The notes: generated from the sequence alone by a model not told the origin. Shown: positions 8,894-20,983, counted from the first letter of the stretch. The stretch is DNA of 64,000 nt from Mikania micrantha (GCA_009363875.1 CM018694.1:29769415-29833414); one strand, 5' to 3'. A program made the numbers and translations.

Positions 8894-11233
8894 TGTAACA
8901 TCCCGAAATTTTAATACAAGTTACTTGAACTTACAAATGGGTAACGAATAACAAGCTCGAAGTAAGATAGACGAAAAATAAACAAATTGGGGCTGCGGGT
9001 TCGTGTACTCGACATTGGGATTTCGAGTACACTGTACTCGAAGCTTGTATTCGAAAATCCATAATTTCGAGTACAAGACACTTCCTATAAATAGTAGTGC
9101 CTTGGGAAATGTGCGAACTTTTGGCTGGAAGCTCATCTGCTCTCGAGTACACGAGGTTTAAGTCCAAGAATTTCAAGAATCAAACTTTGATCGACCAAAC
9201 GAAGTAGGAAACGCACGGGATTCTACCAGGAGGATCAGCTACCTTCAAGTAAGTGATTCATGTATAGAAAGCTGGATTTTTATACAAAAGTTAGGATGGT
9301 TAAACAAAGGGTGAACTTATGCATAAAGCTCACACCTTTATGCATAAAGTTCATAACTTTGAGGTTCCAATACGTTGGTAACAACATAAGGAACCTAGAA
9401 CTAGCTCCCCAAGGTCTTAGATGAATTTCTGAGATGTTTAAAGACGACAGTAACGAGTATACGAAATCCTGCACAAAGGGTACTCGAAATCATACTTAGA
9501 ATTTCGAGTATGGTCATTTCGAGTAGAGCATTTCGAGTACAAGAAGTTCGAATACGGTACTTTCGTGTACCCTAGTTCGAATACACATAACAGTTCGAGT
9601 ACATCAGGTTTCGTGTACTTTGGGAATTTCGTGTACATGGCATTTCGTGAACAAGGGATGTTTCGAGTACATGGCAATTCGTGTACATGGGAACTTAACG
9701 AATTTCAAGGGTTTCGAACACTTAGCTAAGTTTCGAGAACTTGGATTCAGAAAGGGGGACTAGTAGGCTATGAGGACTTAGAATAATTTCTAAGTCTAAG
9801 TATGTGATGTGATGGTATGTGATGATATGATGTAACTGATATAGGTCCTTAAGGCCCCAGCTAAGGACTTCGGCTAAGGTTAACAGGAGTCTACTATCAG
9901 GTGAGTTCTAGATGCCCTAATTCATGTTAACTGTTTTGGGCTGACATACATGCTTATGGTTATGTTATGATGTTATGTGCTTATGATGATGAATGAATGA
10001 TGGTATGCCCTGACTATGTATGCATGCGTATGTGCTAGTATGATCTATGCATGAAAGTATGTTAAGTATGATGAATGCATGAGAAATGAATTATGATGAT
10101 GAATAACATGACATGTAAATGATGCTAGCATTTGATATGATGATGACTTTATGATAACATGCTTCTTGATGATAACTATGAGAATAGTTATAGGAGTATG
10201 ACAGGGTCCTAAGTTGCTGGGATGGAAGTATGATAAGTAGGCATGATGACATGATATTATGATATGCTGATGATGCTAGTATGTTATGATGAACTGTGCA
10301 TGATGACAGTATGCTATGATGGTATGATGAGACGATGCTAGTATGACATGTCTAAGATGCCATGATGACTGCTATGAACGATGTTATAATGCTAGCAGTA
10401 AATGTTATGATGATTATGGTAAAAGATGATATAATCCTAGCATATCATGTATGACGAACGAACGATGTTCCTATACGTGTTATAGGATAAGTATGAAAGA
10501 TGTACCAGCTCTCGTGCTGGGTGGGTATGATAGTCAACCACGACTATAACTGGGTATGATAGTCAACCACGACTATAACTGGGTATGATAGTCAACCACG
10601 ACTATAACTGGGTATGATAGTCAACCACGACTATAACTGGGTATGATAGTCAACCACGACTATAACTGGGTATGATAGTTAACCACGACTATAACTGGGT
10701 ATGATAGTCAACCACGACTATAACTGGGTATGATAGTCAACCACGACTATAACTGGGTATGATAGTCAACCACGACTATAACTGGGTATGATAGTCAACC
10801 ACGACTATAACTGGGTATGGAGCCTGGTGCAGGCATAAGCCCCCTGTTCGTATTGTAACAGTGGAACGTATGATGATGATGATGTAAGGATGTTATGTGC
10901 TAAGGTTATGGACTATGTGTATGAAATGATGTGTATGTTAAGTATGTTTAATGTTGTTTTATGAAAACTAGAACTCACCAGCGTAAGCTGACTTGATTTA
11001 GCATGTATGTCAGGTTGAAGGTACGATAAGAGAAGGCATGGAGCTCGGGCATCAAGTTAGACGATCCATTGGTTTTGGCAAATCCGATATGTTTTGATAC
11101 AGACACTTTATTGATTCCTGTTTATCAAACTATATTTACATGTCCGCTGCATGATTATGAAAGTTTTTAGTTTAAGAGCTATGTGTTACGATGAAAACCA
11201 ACCTCTGTGAGGTGCCCGGTTTCGGGCCTCACA
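8894..11233 (+). repeat. Element A 3' LTR (2340 bp)
   Basis: Near-identical to 1649..3959. The 29-bp length difference is exactly one extra tandem unit (ten copies at 10523..10812). TATA box at 9086..9093, donor-hairpin module at 9899. Ends CCTCACA followed by the duplication gtgac at 11234..11238. Confidence 0.95.
10523..10812 (+). repeat. 29-bp tandem array, ten copies, in the element A 3' LTR
   Basis: Same unit as at 3278. The variant unit with AGTTAACC is again sixth, so the added copy arose after it. The copy change postdates or accompanied the insertion. Confidence 0.97.
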
Positions 11234-11238
11234 GTGAC
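11234..11238. repeat. Target site duplication of element A, right copy (gtgac)
   Basis: Matches 1644..1648 exactly. Confidence 0.95.
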
Positions 11239-11596
11239 TACTCACCCCAAGAGTTCCCAAAAAAGTGTAACAGGTCCAACGATTGATTAGTATTTATACG
11301 AAACACTTTCCTAGACAGAACCCCCAAGATACAGGTAATCACCCTTCCAGATTGCACGTGTCTATAATTATTATTTAAAACTCGAAGACTTTGATGAGAT
11401 TTTTAAACAGATTAGACATATAGTCTAAAAACATTTGATTTTTGAGGGTTTGAGGATTCCCTAAGAGTAGTTAAGGATGGGGATGAAAAATAGGGATGCA
11501 GATAGAAATAAGGTGTAGATTAGTCGCACATAAGATCCTAAGCTAACTTAGGATATAGTCTAGGTCATGTCTAATAACCTAAATCCCTATAACCAT
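11239..11596 (-). other. Element B untranslated leader, part next to the primer site
   Basis: Non-coding continuation of 1470..1643 beyond element A. No gene or RNA is recognised. Confidence 0.6.
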
Positions 11597-11609
11597 GGCT
11601 CTGATACCA
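11597..11609 (-). other. Primer binding site of element B
   Basis: The plus strand reads GGCTCTGATACCA, so the minus strand reads TGGTATCAGAGCC, matching initiator tRNA-Met. It lies 3 nt from the LTR end, whose minus-strand terminus is GGGGTGTGACA. This fixes the orientation of B. Confidence 0.93.
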
Positions 11610-12172
11610 ATGTGTCACACCCCAACCGACGGCGGAATAACGTCGGGGCGCGACGACGACTGTTCAAAAGCTCATGATCGACTATTAAAGTTTAATATTT
11701 ATTACATTCCAAATTAAGTGTCATACAAGTAGTTCAAAGACGTAAAATAAACAAGCTCGTAGTTCATAGTTCAAAGTTTATTCTAAGTCTATAAATAGTT
11801 GGTGAGAAACATAGGTTTTGACACCAAAAGTTAACAGTTCAAAAAGATAAGCTTTGCAATTCATATGTAACATAGTGATATAAGGCAATATGTGGAAACA
11901 TACACATGTAACTATTGCAGATCAACCCTTAGTTAACCTAGTTAGGCATAGCACTCCATACTACCCTCAAAATAGTTAAATACGGTGGGATCACCGGCTG
12001 GGTGGAGTGGTCAGTTCAATAGATATATCATCACAACAGTTTGGCTTTCACAAGTTAATGATCAATGCACAAGTTAAGTATAGTTAAGATGGTAGTTTGG
12101 GACATATATCTCAAATCCACATAGATACAAGTTTGAATTGCTAGAAAATAGTTCAAAGTTAAACATGTTCCA

Positions 12173-12228
12173 GCCCCGATGATTTTATAAGCAAAAACAA
12201 AAGAAAAGGGGGCTATGTAACTCACCTT
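12173..12228 (-). promoter_or_regulatory. Conserved donor-hairpin module, element B LTR
   Basis: The minus strand reads AAG|GTGAGTTACATAGCCCC, with the GT at 12225..12224, then a T-rich loop and CGGGGCTGGAACATG. GCCCC (12213..12209) can pair with GGGGC (12177..12173). Closest matches are in the C, D and F LTRs, although the surrounding LTR sequence is unrelated by eye. Confidence 0.45.
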
Positions 12229-13311
12229 GCAAACTGAGTTGGAAACATAAATCGGGAGGTTGTCCAAACTGGTACCGTATTAGGCACCTACAACATTATA
12301 GATTTCTTTTGAGTTTTTGTACGTAACGTGGTTCGTGTTGTCGTATCTTGTTGTCGTGCTTTTTGTATATTTGGTTAATTTAAGTTTAGGAATTTCTTAA
12401 AATAATTATGCTTTGAACTTATATTTAGGTATTTGTTATAATACTTTGAAAATACTAAGTGTCGGGTTTTTAGAAAAATTTGACATTATAACGACATATT
12501 TTTGGAATATTAGCATTTTGTTTAATACGTCAATACTTACTAATTATTTCAATATATATAAACATATTTACATATATCACATATTTCAAGTGTGTGTATG
12601 TCATATATACACTTTTATACATGTGAAAATAATTAATATATATGTAGAAATGTTAAAATTTATAAAATTGTTTTTAGACAGATTCTGTCCGGCTTGTTCG
12701 GATGGAATTTAAAAATAGAAATAGTTGCAATAAAATTATGTAACTTTAGAAACCGTTATTTTAAGGTGTTTTGAACAACTTTCATTTAGAAAACCTTTTG
12801 TGATTTTGCTTGAAAATAGGTCAAAACAGTCACACAAATATATGTCTTTAAAGTTTCTGTTTTGACAGATTTAGGCCAGTGAGTTCGGATTCATTTTTTA
12901 CATAGTAAAACTTTGAGTTAGATTATAAAACTCTCCAGTCTATCATGTTACATATTATGAACAACTTTCATTTAGAAAAGTTTTTATGATTTGGATCTTA
13001 AGTAAGTCAAAATAGCTGCACAAGTCAGGGGGTACAAATCCATGCACTGATCTTGTGAAGGCTGTTTGGAGCATCATTTGGTCGTGTTAGAAGCTGAGTA
13101 AGTAGTCCATGGTAAGATAACACAATGAACTTAGTCGTGGAATATGGGTTTGTTCATTTTGGAGCTGTCATTTCCATTTTATAACTTGTTGAAGTTGTGT
13201 TAAACTTTCTACCAGAACTTCAGAAATGTGTTTTGATATATTCAAAATAAATTGATCATCCATATGCATATGCATGCAATAATCAATTATTTTAAGATAA
13301 TCATACATAAA

Positions 13312-13312
13312 A

Positions 13313-13355
<43 letters not shown>

Positions 13356-13407
13356 GATATATATATATATATACTTGCATGGATCCATCATAGATAATTA
13401 TACATAC

Positions 13408-13438
<31 letters not shown>

Positions 13439-13458
13439 CATACATATATATATATAGG
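13312..13458. repeat. Compound CA / TA / CATA microsatellite
   Basis: (AC)n runs into (AT)n to 13373, then CATA/TATACA repeats from about 13403. It lies in the predicted first intron of the B LTR. A minus-strand reading frame across it encodes only YIYIY and CVCVC repeats and is not a gene. Confidence 0.95.
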
Positions 13459-13791
13459 TACGACATACACACACACTTTCACACACACACCTAAAATCAT
13501 TTTTATTCTTTTAAAATCCATATTCTTGGTTTCATTTTTTAAAGTTCGGTAAAGAACGCAAATGAAGATAAATGTTATACCTTAGTGATGAAGATCAAAG
13601 AAGTAAAGTGTGTTTGTTCTTGCACTAAATCTTTTCAAGAACACCAAAATCACCAAGAACTTGATGAAGGAGAAGACACTTGAAGGTTTGAAAATGGTGG
13701 AAAGTTGGGTGGTGGTGGTGATGTACGTAGGAGAGAGGAGGGAGAATGAAGAATGTGGTGTGTTGCTGTGTAAATAATGATTAGGTGAAGG

Positions 13792-13799
13792 ATTTTATA
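13792..13799 (-). promoter_or_regulatory. TATA box of the element B LTR
   Basis: The minus strand reads TATAAAAT, followed about 50 nt later by a TTCATTCTCCCTCC-rich leader as in the other LTRs of this window. Confidence 0.5.
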
Positions 13800-14265
13800 A
13801 GATCACCTAAGATCTTTCATGATTCTTGAAAGCCCACAAGGTGACACTTGTACTACACTTGTCATAGTGTGGTAATTTATGGATTATAACTGGTATAAAC
13901 TCGGTATTATGGTGGTTAAATCTTGTACCAAATAATTATTTTATAACCGATTTTTAGCCGAAAAATTCGTAAATATTAAAACCTACTAAAATAATCAAAT
14001 TTTATTTAATAATAGTTATTTTAGATGATATTTGGTTCATTGTGTTAGTTTTAACCGGGTAAAACACAGATATGATCAGTTGTATGTAAATTTACCGGTT
14101 AACGTTTTAATTTACGGTTTTACATCGTTAACTCAAATTCTTCACTTATGAATTATTATTTTAAGCTAAACTAATCGTATTGGCTAAATTAATTAACCGA
14201 GTCATCATTATGAAGATTAGTTTGGTTTGTTGATGGATTCAGATACGATTGAACATCTGAACACA

Positions 14266-15285
14266 CAAATGATCATCTAAAACAAATTTAAAAAATATGA
14301 AATCTTTTTGTATTTTTCTGAAACGAAAGACATCTGTACAACTAACAAATAAAACTAAAACAATTAAGAAACACATATTTTTGTGAGTAGTCTTTCAAGA
14401 AAATGATATATACACCAGATCTTGTCTAATCAGCATTCATGAATGTTACACTTCTGACACATTTGTCTTATGATTCAATTACTGATATACTTGTCCACTT
14501 TAAACCTGACAATACATCATTTCTAAACAAATTAATGATCACTCATATTTTCTGACCGAGTTACCCATTGTATTTAACCAATAAAGATCAAAATTAGTTT
14601 GCAACTCATCTCTGCATAACTTAATACCTAATATCATAAGTTCTACAAGGTTCCAATTTATTCTATTTTTGTATTTTTCCTTTTGATTTGTCTCTCATGT
14701 TCAACACATTCTCATAGACGGCTTCAGCTAGGTCTTTACAAAGCAATATGGCACATATATAGAATTGTGTTGACATGATCAACTTGTTAAATCCAAATGG
14801 ATGGCTTCAACTAGGCAGCAACCCAGTAATATGGCACATGTATGGAATCGAACTTATTGTATTTTTGTATTTTTCTTAGCTTATCCTATCTGAATGGACG
14901 GCTTCAGCTAGGCTGCAACCCAGCAATATGGCACGTGTACAAAATCGGATTTACTTTTATTTTCTTGTGATTCAATCATTCTCATCTTAATGTACGCCTT
15001 CATCTAGGTCTTTACAAAGCAGTATGGCAAGTGTACAGACTTGAATTCATGAATCATTGGAAACCTCATTAGATCCTATGATAACAAGTGTATGCCTGAT
15101 TTGAGTCAAAAACTATTTATCACTTAGCTGGTTTTCTAAAATGGATCCCACAAATCAGACTTTCTAAGTAATCACTAATAGTCTATACATTTTGTAAAGT
15201 TGGCCTATCAGTACATCAAATCACAATTCTCATGTGTTTTCGGTTTATGCATTCACTTTTTGCTTTTTAGACATGACAGGTTAAC
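14266..15285 (-). repeat. Probable 3' LTR of element G, limits tentative
   Basis: Non-coding, about 1 kb, between the purine-rich region downstream of copia RNase H and the end of the B LTR. On the minus strand it could start TGTTAACCTGTC (a copia-like TGTT start) near 15285 and end ...GATCA near 14270. The partner LTR is not in the window, so neither end can be confirmed. Confidence 0.35.
14717..15060 (-). repeat. Four diverged tandem repeats of about 83 to 97 bp
   Basis: The plus strand shows GGCTTCAGCTAGG...AATATGGCAC starting at 14717, 14800, 14897 and about 14993. Copies alternate between a CTTTACAAAGCA and a GCAACCCAGCA middle. They lie in the probable LTR of G. Confidence 0.8.
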
Positions 15286-15317
15286 ACATCATTTTCTCAA
15301 ATAAGACTTTCTCATTT

Positions 15318-15426
15318 TTACAATTTTTCAAACGTTTTTGATTTTTTAAAAATTTTCAAATGTTTTTGGTTTTTCAAATTTTCAAATGTTTTTGGTTTTT
15401 CTAAATAAACTACTTTTTCTCCCTCT
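15318..15426 (-). repeat. Repeated purine-rich tract downstream of copia RNase H
   Basis: On the minus strand, AGAGGGAGAAAAAGTAG (15426..15410) is followed by three imperfect copies of AAAAACCAAAAACATTTG. Multiple polypurine-type tracts before the 3' LTR are known for Sirevirus copia elements, which supports the SIRE assignment. Which one primes plus-strand synthesis cannot be told. Confidence 0.55.
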
Positions 15427-15545
15427 AAAACCCAAAAATAGAAAATCTTTTTGTGTTTTTGATTAAGTGAAAGAAAAATAACATAAATACTAACAAGAAA
15501 AAATAAAACAAAAGAACCTAACTAATAAAACAATGATCATTTGTT

Positions 15546-16849
15546 TCATTCAGATGAAGGAATGACTTCATCCTTTTGAAAAACACCATTAGCCGATAAC
15601 AGATATAAAAATCTGGGTTTATCAAAAGCTTTTGTATAAAGATCGGCTTTATGGTGATCGGTGTGAATTTTAACAACATCGATTAGTTTCTTTTCAAAAC
15701 AATCACGTATGAAGTGATATTTTATGTCGATGTGTTTGGTTTTCGAGTGCTGGACTTGGTTTTTAGTGACAACAATGGCGGTAGTATTATCAACATAAAT
15801 AGGAGTGTTAGAAAAATGTAACCCATAGTCCCTGAGTTGTTGCTGTATCCAGATGATTTGTGAGCAACAACTAGCAGCAGCAATATATTCAGCTTCACAT
15901 GTTGAAGAGACACCGACGTCTGTTTCTTGCACTGCCAGGTAACTAAATGGTTTCCAAGGAACTGACATCCTGCAAATGTTGACTTGAAATCTCTTTTGCA
16001 TCTGCTATAGTCTGAATCACTGTAAGCAGTAAGCTCAAAGTTATCATCATTAGGGTACCATAAGCCAAGATCAGGAGTACCCTTCAGATAACGCAAAATC
16101 CTCTTCACAGCAATCAGATGTGGTACTCTTGGTTTGGACTGATAGCGAGCACACAAGCATGTGGCAAACATGATGTCTGGCCGTGAAGCGGTGAGATACA
16201 TGAGAGACCTAATCATTCCTCGGTACAAAGTGGCATCGATTAACTCCCCCTTTTCGTCAGGTGTAATCCTGTGATTTACAGCCAGTGGGGTACCAGCAGG
16301 TTTTGCATCCGACATACTGAACCGGCTCAGAATGTCACCAACGTATTTGGTCGGATGAATGAAGATTCCTGCCTCAGACTGATCCACCAGCAATCTCAGA
16401 AAAAATTTCATCTCCCCCAGAGAGCTCATTTCAAATTTGTCTTTCATAACTTTCTCGAATTCCTTGCACATACTATCATTTGTAGAACCAAAAATGATGT
16501 CGTCCACGTATACTTGTACCAAAAGTAAATCACCATCTTTCTCTTGAATAAACAAGTTGCAGTCAATGACACCTCTTCTGAATCCGTTGTTCAGAAGGTG
16601 AGTAGACAATGTCTTGTACCACGCTCATGGAGCTTGATGTAATCCATACAATGCCTTGTCTAGCTTGTAGACTTGGTCACGTTGCAATGGATCTTCAAAC
16701 CCGGGAGGTTGATTGACATACACCACTTCATTGATCACACCGTGAAGGAATGCACTCTTGACATCCATTTGATAAACTTTAAATTTCTTGAAGGACGCAT
16801 ATGCCAAGAAGATACGAATAGCTTCGAGATGAGAAACAGGTGCAAACAC
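15546..16849 (-). pseudogene. pol: Element G reverse transcriptase and RNase H, broken
   Basis: Copia RT starts at about 16849 with SHLEAIRIFLAYASFKKFKVYQMDVKSAF in part (QMDVKSAFLHG is the typical first RT motif). A stop at 16622..16624 splits the RT after the GLHQAP motif. RT continues with the catalytic YVDDIIFG near 16500 and copia RNase H (SDSDY, later STCEAEYIAAASC, and KHIDIKYHFIRD). A frameshift near 15905 separates YSDSDY...KKQTSVS from the C-terminal frame. The frame ends near 15546 with VFQKDEVIPSSE. In an intact element it would copy the RNA genome; here it cannot be made as one protein. Confidence 0.9.
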
Positions 16850-17797
16850 TTCATTATAGTCAAGTCCCTCAATCTGTCTGAATCCCTACACCACCAGATG
16901 TGCTTTGTTTCGCACAACGATCCTGTGATCGTCCCTTTTGCAAAGAAGAACCCATTTAATGCCTATAACCTTTGCACCTTTTGGTTTGTCAACAAGTTGC
17001 CAAACGCCCGGTTTCTTGAATTGTAAGAGTTCTTCTTGCATGGCATCAACCCATGATTCTTATCTTAATGCTTCAATGACAGTTCGTGGTTCAACTTGAG
17101 AGATGAAGCAAGAATGGTCACAATTGTTCACATCAACAAAGTCAAGAATATCTGCAAGACCACCTAAAGATAGCTGATTTCTTGTCTTGACCCCATCAAG
17201 CGGACTTCAAATAATGTTTTCATGAGGATGAATGCGATTAATTTTTCCAACAGGATGAGCAGGAACCTCAACCAGTGGATCAAGGATGTTCAGATTCAAG
17301 TCCTCAAGAGCAGGTACAGTGTTATCAACATTTGATTCTGGGGCAACTGGTGGAACTGGATTATCATATGTGTCTGAGTTGTCATCATGTATCTGTATGG
17401 GAATTGGAGCTGATGAAGGTTGCACAGGTTCATCAGGTGCATTTTGTGCATCATACATCATTTGAACAACATCGTCATCTGAGTACATGGGAGGCATATT
17501 GAAAAGGTTGAAAAGGTCTGAATAATCAAACATCCTGTCTGGACCTTTCCCAGGTGGGGGCATAGAATGTCTTTGAACGTCCACATGGTACCACTCCTCC
17601 ACATTTTGAGTTGATCGACTGTAGACCCTTTTATTAGGAGTGTTGTACCCAAGAAAATACCCTTCTTCCACCTTCTCATTGAACTTGTCTTGCTCGTGTT
17701 TCTTAAGCATCGTGCACGGAGCACCAAAAGGTTCAAGTTACTTAAAATTAGGCTTTCTGTTGTGGAGCAGCTTAAAACAAGTTTTCCCATGTCTCTT
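16850..17797 (-). pseudogene. pol: Element G integrase C-terminus and IN-RT linker, interrupted by element C
   Basis: Continues the integrase broken off at 52081. It holds the copia phrase KVEEGYFLGYNTPNKRVYSRSTQNVEEWYHV (in part, EEGYFLGYN), then an acidic and proline-rich linker to about 17207, and then frameshifted RT N-terminal sequence (FCFAKGT-, MQEELLQF-like) near 17000. Several stops and shifts lie between 16850 and 17206. The upper end is the C target duplication at 17793..17797. Confidence 0.85.
17793..17797. repeat. Target site duplication of element C, left copy (ctctt)
   Basis: The pentamer precedes TGTAACATCAGTG and recurs at 52076..52080 after GGGGTGTGACA. It joins the two halves of the copia integrase across 34 kb. 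Confidence 0.95.
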
Positions 17798-18489
17798 TGT
17801 AACATCAGTGCCGGAACCGTACCGGAAGAGTGATCTTAAACAGTAACATGAACAGTAAACATGTACAAACTATATACATTTTAGTGCATTTCCTATTCAT
17901 TTCATTTGTTATTATCATTTGTGTTATCAAGCAACAAGTTCAGAAACATTTAACAGAAACAAAGTTCAGAACGATGGTTCTTGAGTCAGATAATTATCTG
18001 GCAACACAGAACCATCATGGGATTAATTGTTAGAATTTATTATGTATAAACGTATGTGAGGATTTATAGAACAAAACAGAACGGATGTTGTTATGTGAAT
18101 GCTAAATTGACGGGTTATCCGTATAGGTGACGATCTGTACGAATATATCTGAAGGTTTAACGTTATCAATAATATCCAATAATTAGAAAACAATATTGAA
18201 AAGTATAGTTATCGCCGTGTTCGTACGGGTGGCGATTCGAACGAATACGCGCGACGACCGTCCGATTCGATTTAAACAGTTAATTAAATAATTCTGAAAA
18301 GTTTAAAATAAATAAAAGATATTAGTTAATTTATTAGGAATCACAACTTGAATAATTTTATAAATCTTATTTAATAAATCGAGTCGTTTCGTGACGAAAA
18401 TCACGAGAAACCGAAGTTTTACGCGAAACCGAACGAGACCGATCAACCGAGCGTGGTGAAGTATTTATTATGGCAAGTTAATGCCATAA
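17798..18489 (+). repeat. Element C 5' LTR, first part
   Basis: Starts TGTAACATCAGTGCCGGAAC. Matches 38031..38722. It ends at the D insertion; the last five bases (cataa) are the duplicated target. A TATTTATT string about 20 bp before the break is the only TATA-like signal. Confidence 0.95.
18485..18489. repeat. Target site duplication of element D, left copy (cataa)
   Basis: cataa precedes TGTGACAACTAG and recurs at 29837..29841. The undisturbed site is visible in the C 3' LTR near 38718, where cataa occurs once. Confidence 0.96.
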
Positions 18490-20850
18490 TGTGACAACTA
18501 GTACCCGACCGCCCGGCAAGTCCGTACGGTATGTGTACTTGCATACAGTAACTATGTGTACATACGTATTTGTAAACAGTTTTTGTATTAACAGGATTCT
18601 AAATGCAAGAACAGTTGTACGTATTTTCGTGTAAACTTAAATACATTAAGTACTACGTACATTTGAAACATTAGTTGTGTTTATTAAGTGAAAATTTAAT
18701 TACAGTTAACACAACAAATCATGAGAAACAACGGTGTTCAAACAATTATCAGAAACAAATCGGTTGCGATCTGATGTCCATAGATGACAGGAATCAGATG
18801 GCCGACAATTCAATGTGAAAACAAGATGAAAATAGGATGTTTAGTTGAGTCCGACAGTGAGGAAACACAATTTAAACATAAACTGCAGTGTCGTTTCAGA
18901 ATAACGAACTGACAGTGTGTTTGCGTGGGTGACGATTCACACAAACATATCTGTGAGTTTAACGTTTTGAAATGATGACTGGAAAGTAGAAAACAAAAGT
19001 CGGAAAGCAAAACCATCGTCGTGTTCGTTCGAATGACGATTCGAACGAATACGCGCGATGGTGACGCGATTCGACGAAACGAAAACGAATTACGACGCGA
19101 AACGAATTTTAATTTAATTAAATAAAATAATAAACATTTTTACAATTTTGAAACTCATCAAATTAATTAAATTAACATTTTTTTTATTTATTATTAATTA
19201 CGCGTAATTTTCCGGATACGCGACGAATTAACGAGCCGAGCAACCGAAATGGACCCGGACACCACTCGTGGTATAAAAACCATAAAAATGAGAGTTTTTC
19301 TCATTTCTCCACCTACACTCTCCTTCTTTCTCTCTTTTTCCGGCTAGCCTCAAGAACCACCATTAATCACCTTCAATTGCTCATAACTCCTTCGTTTCTC
19401 AACGGTTTTGAGTGATTCTTTCGCCCACGTAAAGCCCTTGACATCCTCTACATGAAAGTACAGCAGATCGGAAGAAACCTCCACTGAAATCGAAGGTATG
19501 ATGCTGTGAAATCCACGAAAATAGGGTTTTGGTTGACTTTGTTCGACTCACACATGTAAAACTGGAACTAAACCCATCCTCACACCACTTTCATCATTGA
19601 GAGAAACTCCTAGTGTAACCCTAACAAGCTAACAGTCGATTAACACCTCAGATTTGACAAGAATGAAATGCTGAAACAGGCTTGTACGTAGCAAGAACTA
19701 GGCTCACGAACCCATGAGCCATCACCGAACCCTAGGTCCGCCACAGCAAGCACCGAGCCTTCATCCTCATCGGGCGAACCTTACTGGTTCGCACAACTTA
19801 GCCACGAACCCTCTACAGGTCCCGAACCCTAGATGCTATGAGACAATCCCCGTAAAGGCCTTGGGATCACACGGTGGGATAGGAGAGAATGGAATGCATT
19901 TTAATCTGATTATGTGAGGAATAAAATGGATTCCATTCGGATCCTATACACTGCATTTGAGACATATGATGAACAGTTAACTAACACTTTTAATTAATTA
20001 AAAGTGTAACATAAAAGTTAACACACAGACAATAGAATAATACAAGGAACAGATTTACTAAATCTAACATCCTTACTATACAAATGGTTGTCAATACTTC
20101 GGTTTGATAACTACAACACTATCATTATATTATTCTATTCATGGAAACACAGGTGAACAACAATGGGACAATCAGGAGGACATGGGAATGGAAATCAATA
20201 GTTGTATTACAAGTAGTGTGGAGTTCTAGTTGTGATGTGGTGGGATGTTGGCTAGGGCTTAGTTCCCTTACATATGCCCTATATATAAGCATCACTACTA
20301 GGATAACATAGTGCTTGTAAGTATAACTATTGAGGAGCCATCAAGTGAACATATGAACATTTCACAATATACAAGCAACATAACAAAACATTGGGACAAT
20401 GCATGTGACTGAATCAGAGTTTTCAACTAACTTACATATGAACTCACCAACCTAGTGTTGACTTTGTTTAAATACATGTTTTCTCAGGTGACGAACAGGT
20501 GTAGAGACATACATGCAAGGTTTAAGCTAGAGGACTTTTAGAAGACCTAGCTTATTTTGTGTTGCATGCTTTTGGTGCCTAAACATTGAATCATCTTTTA
20601 TATATCTTGTACATATACAAGATATAGTTACATTGATTCTTTTGGTAGATTTACTTGATTAAATTATGAACGATACAGTGTAATTTAATCTTGTAATTCT
20701 ACATCATTGATGTATTAGCATTTCTCAGTTTGATTATCATGTGCTATGTAACAATCTGATCATTTGATTATCACTCAAAGATATCGAGCCCCGGGAACCT
20801 TCCACCCGACGGGAAAACCCGATCCGTTCCCGCCGGCCCGAGGTGTGACA
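18490..20850 (+). repeat. Element D 5' LTR, internally deleted (2361 bp)
   Basis: Starts TGTGACAACTAGTACCC, ends CCCGAGGTGTGACA. TATA box at 19272. A junction at 19838..19840 replaces 26997..28826 of the other LTR. The deletion removes predicted exon 2 and the second donor module. The acceptor-like TTCTCAG remains near 20487. Confidence 0.95.
19272..19279 (+). promoter_or_regulatory. TATA box of the element D 5' LTR
   Basis: TATAAAAA about 780 bp into the LTR, followed by a pyrimidine-rich leader (CTCCTTCTTTCTCTC). The same is found at 26429..26436 in the 3' LTR. Confidence 0.6.
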
Positions 20851-20853
20851 GAT

Positions 20854-20866
20854 TGGTATCAGAGCC
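20854..20866 (+). other. Primer binding site of element D
   Basis: TGGTATCAGAGCC, three bases after the LTR end; matches initiator tRNA-Met. Confidence 0.93.
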
Positions 20867-20983
20867 ATGGTTATAGAGAAATATAGGTCATATTACTTGA
20901 ACGGTTTGGCCTAGACTATAACCTAGGGACCCGCATGTAGCATTCTTATGACTTAGGATTCTATTTGCATATGTCTTGTGCTT

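Larger units (their letters stand above)
1649..11233 (+). mobile_element. Element A: complete, recent Ty3/gypsy chromovirus-like retrotransposon
   Basis: 9.6-kb element with two LTRs (1649..3959 and 8894..11233), a tRNA-Met primer site, gag-pol, a polypurine tract and a perfect 5-bp target duplication. The LTRs differ, by eye, at about ten bases plus one copy of a 29-bp tandem repeat, so insertion was recent. Gag-pol is nevertheless broken by three frameshifts. It lies in the leader of minus-strand element B. The order PR-RT-RH-IN places it in Ty3/gypsy, and the C-terminal chromodomain-like tail in the chromoviruses. Confidence 0.95.
1..14265 (-). mobile_element. Element B: Ty3/gypsy chromovirus-like element, minus strand, cut by the window edge and split by element A
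   Basis: On the minus strand the order is LTR (11613..~14265), primer binding site (11597..11609), leader, then gag and protease (1469 down to 1). The rest of pol and the second LTR would lie left of the window. The leader is split by element A, which is flanked by the 5-bp duplication gtgac, so B is older than A. The right LTR limit is not certain: TG...CA ends with a second LTR copy cannot be compared here, and ~14265 is my best reading. The coding part keeps one frame with four in-frame stops and no frameshift. Confidence 0.75.
11613..14265 (-). repeat. Element B LTR (upstream copy), outer limit uncertain
   Basis: The inner end, TGTCACACCCC on the plus strand, is clear. Going up the minus strand from the outer side there is a TATAAAAT box (13792..13799), a pyrimidine-rich leader, a donor-like AAG|GTATAAC (intron G at 13580), a CA/TA microsatellite, and a donor-like AAG|GTGAGTT (intron G at 12225) with a GCCCC/GGGGC stem. 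This order equals that in the other Ty3 LTRs here. The outer end near 14265 rests only on an ACACA string and on where copia-like sequence seems to begin; 14450 is an alternative. Confidence 0.6.

Noticed and set aside
13168..13521. Minus-strand membrane-like protein
   Set aside because: The frame runs through the CA/TA microsatellite and encodes only short residue repeats.
17640..18033. Plus-strand reading frames spanning the copia and C LTR boundary
   Set aside because: They are antisense to the copia integrase or cross the LTR without any recognisable domain.
20854..20866. tRNA gene fragment
   Set aside because: TGGTATCAGAGCC matches only the tRNA 3' end and sits next to LTR ends; it is a primer binding site, as are the five others.
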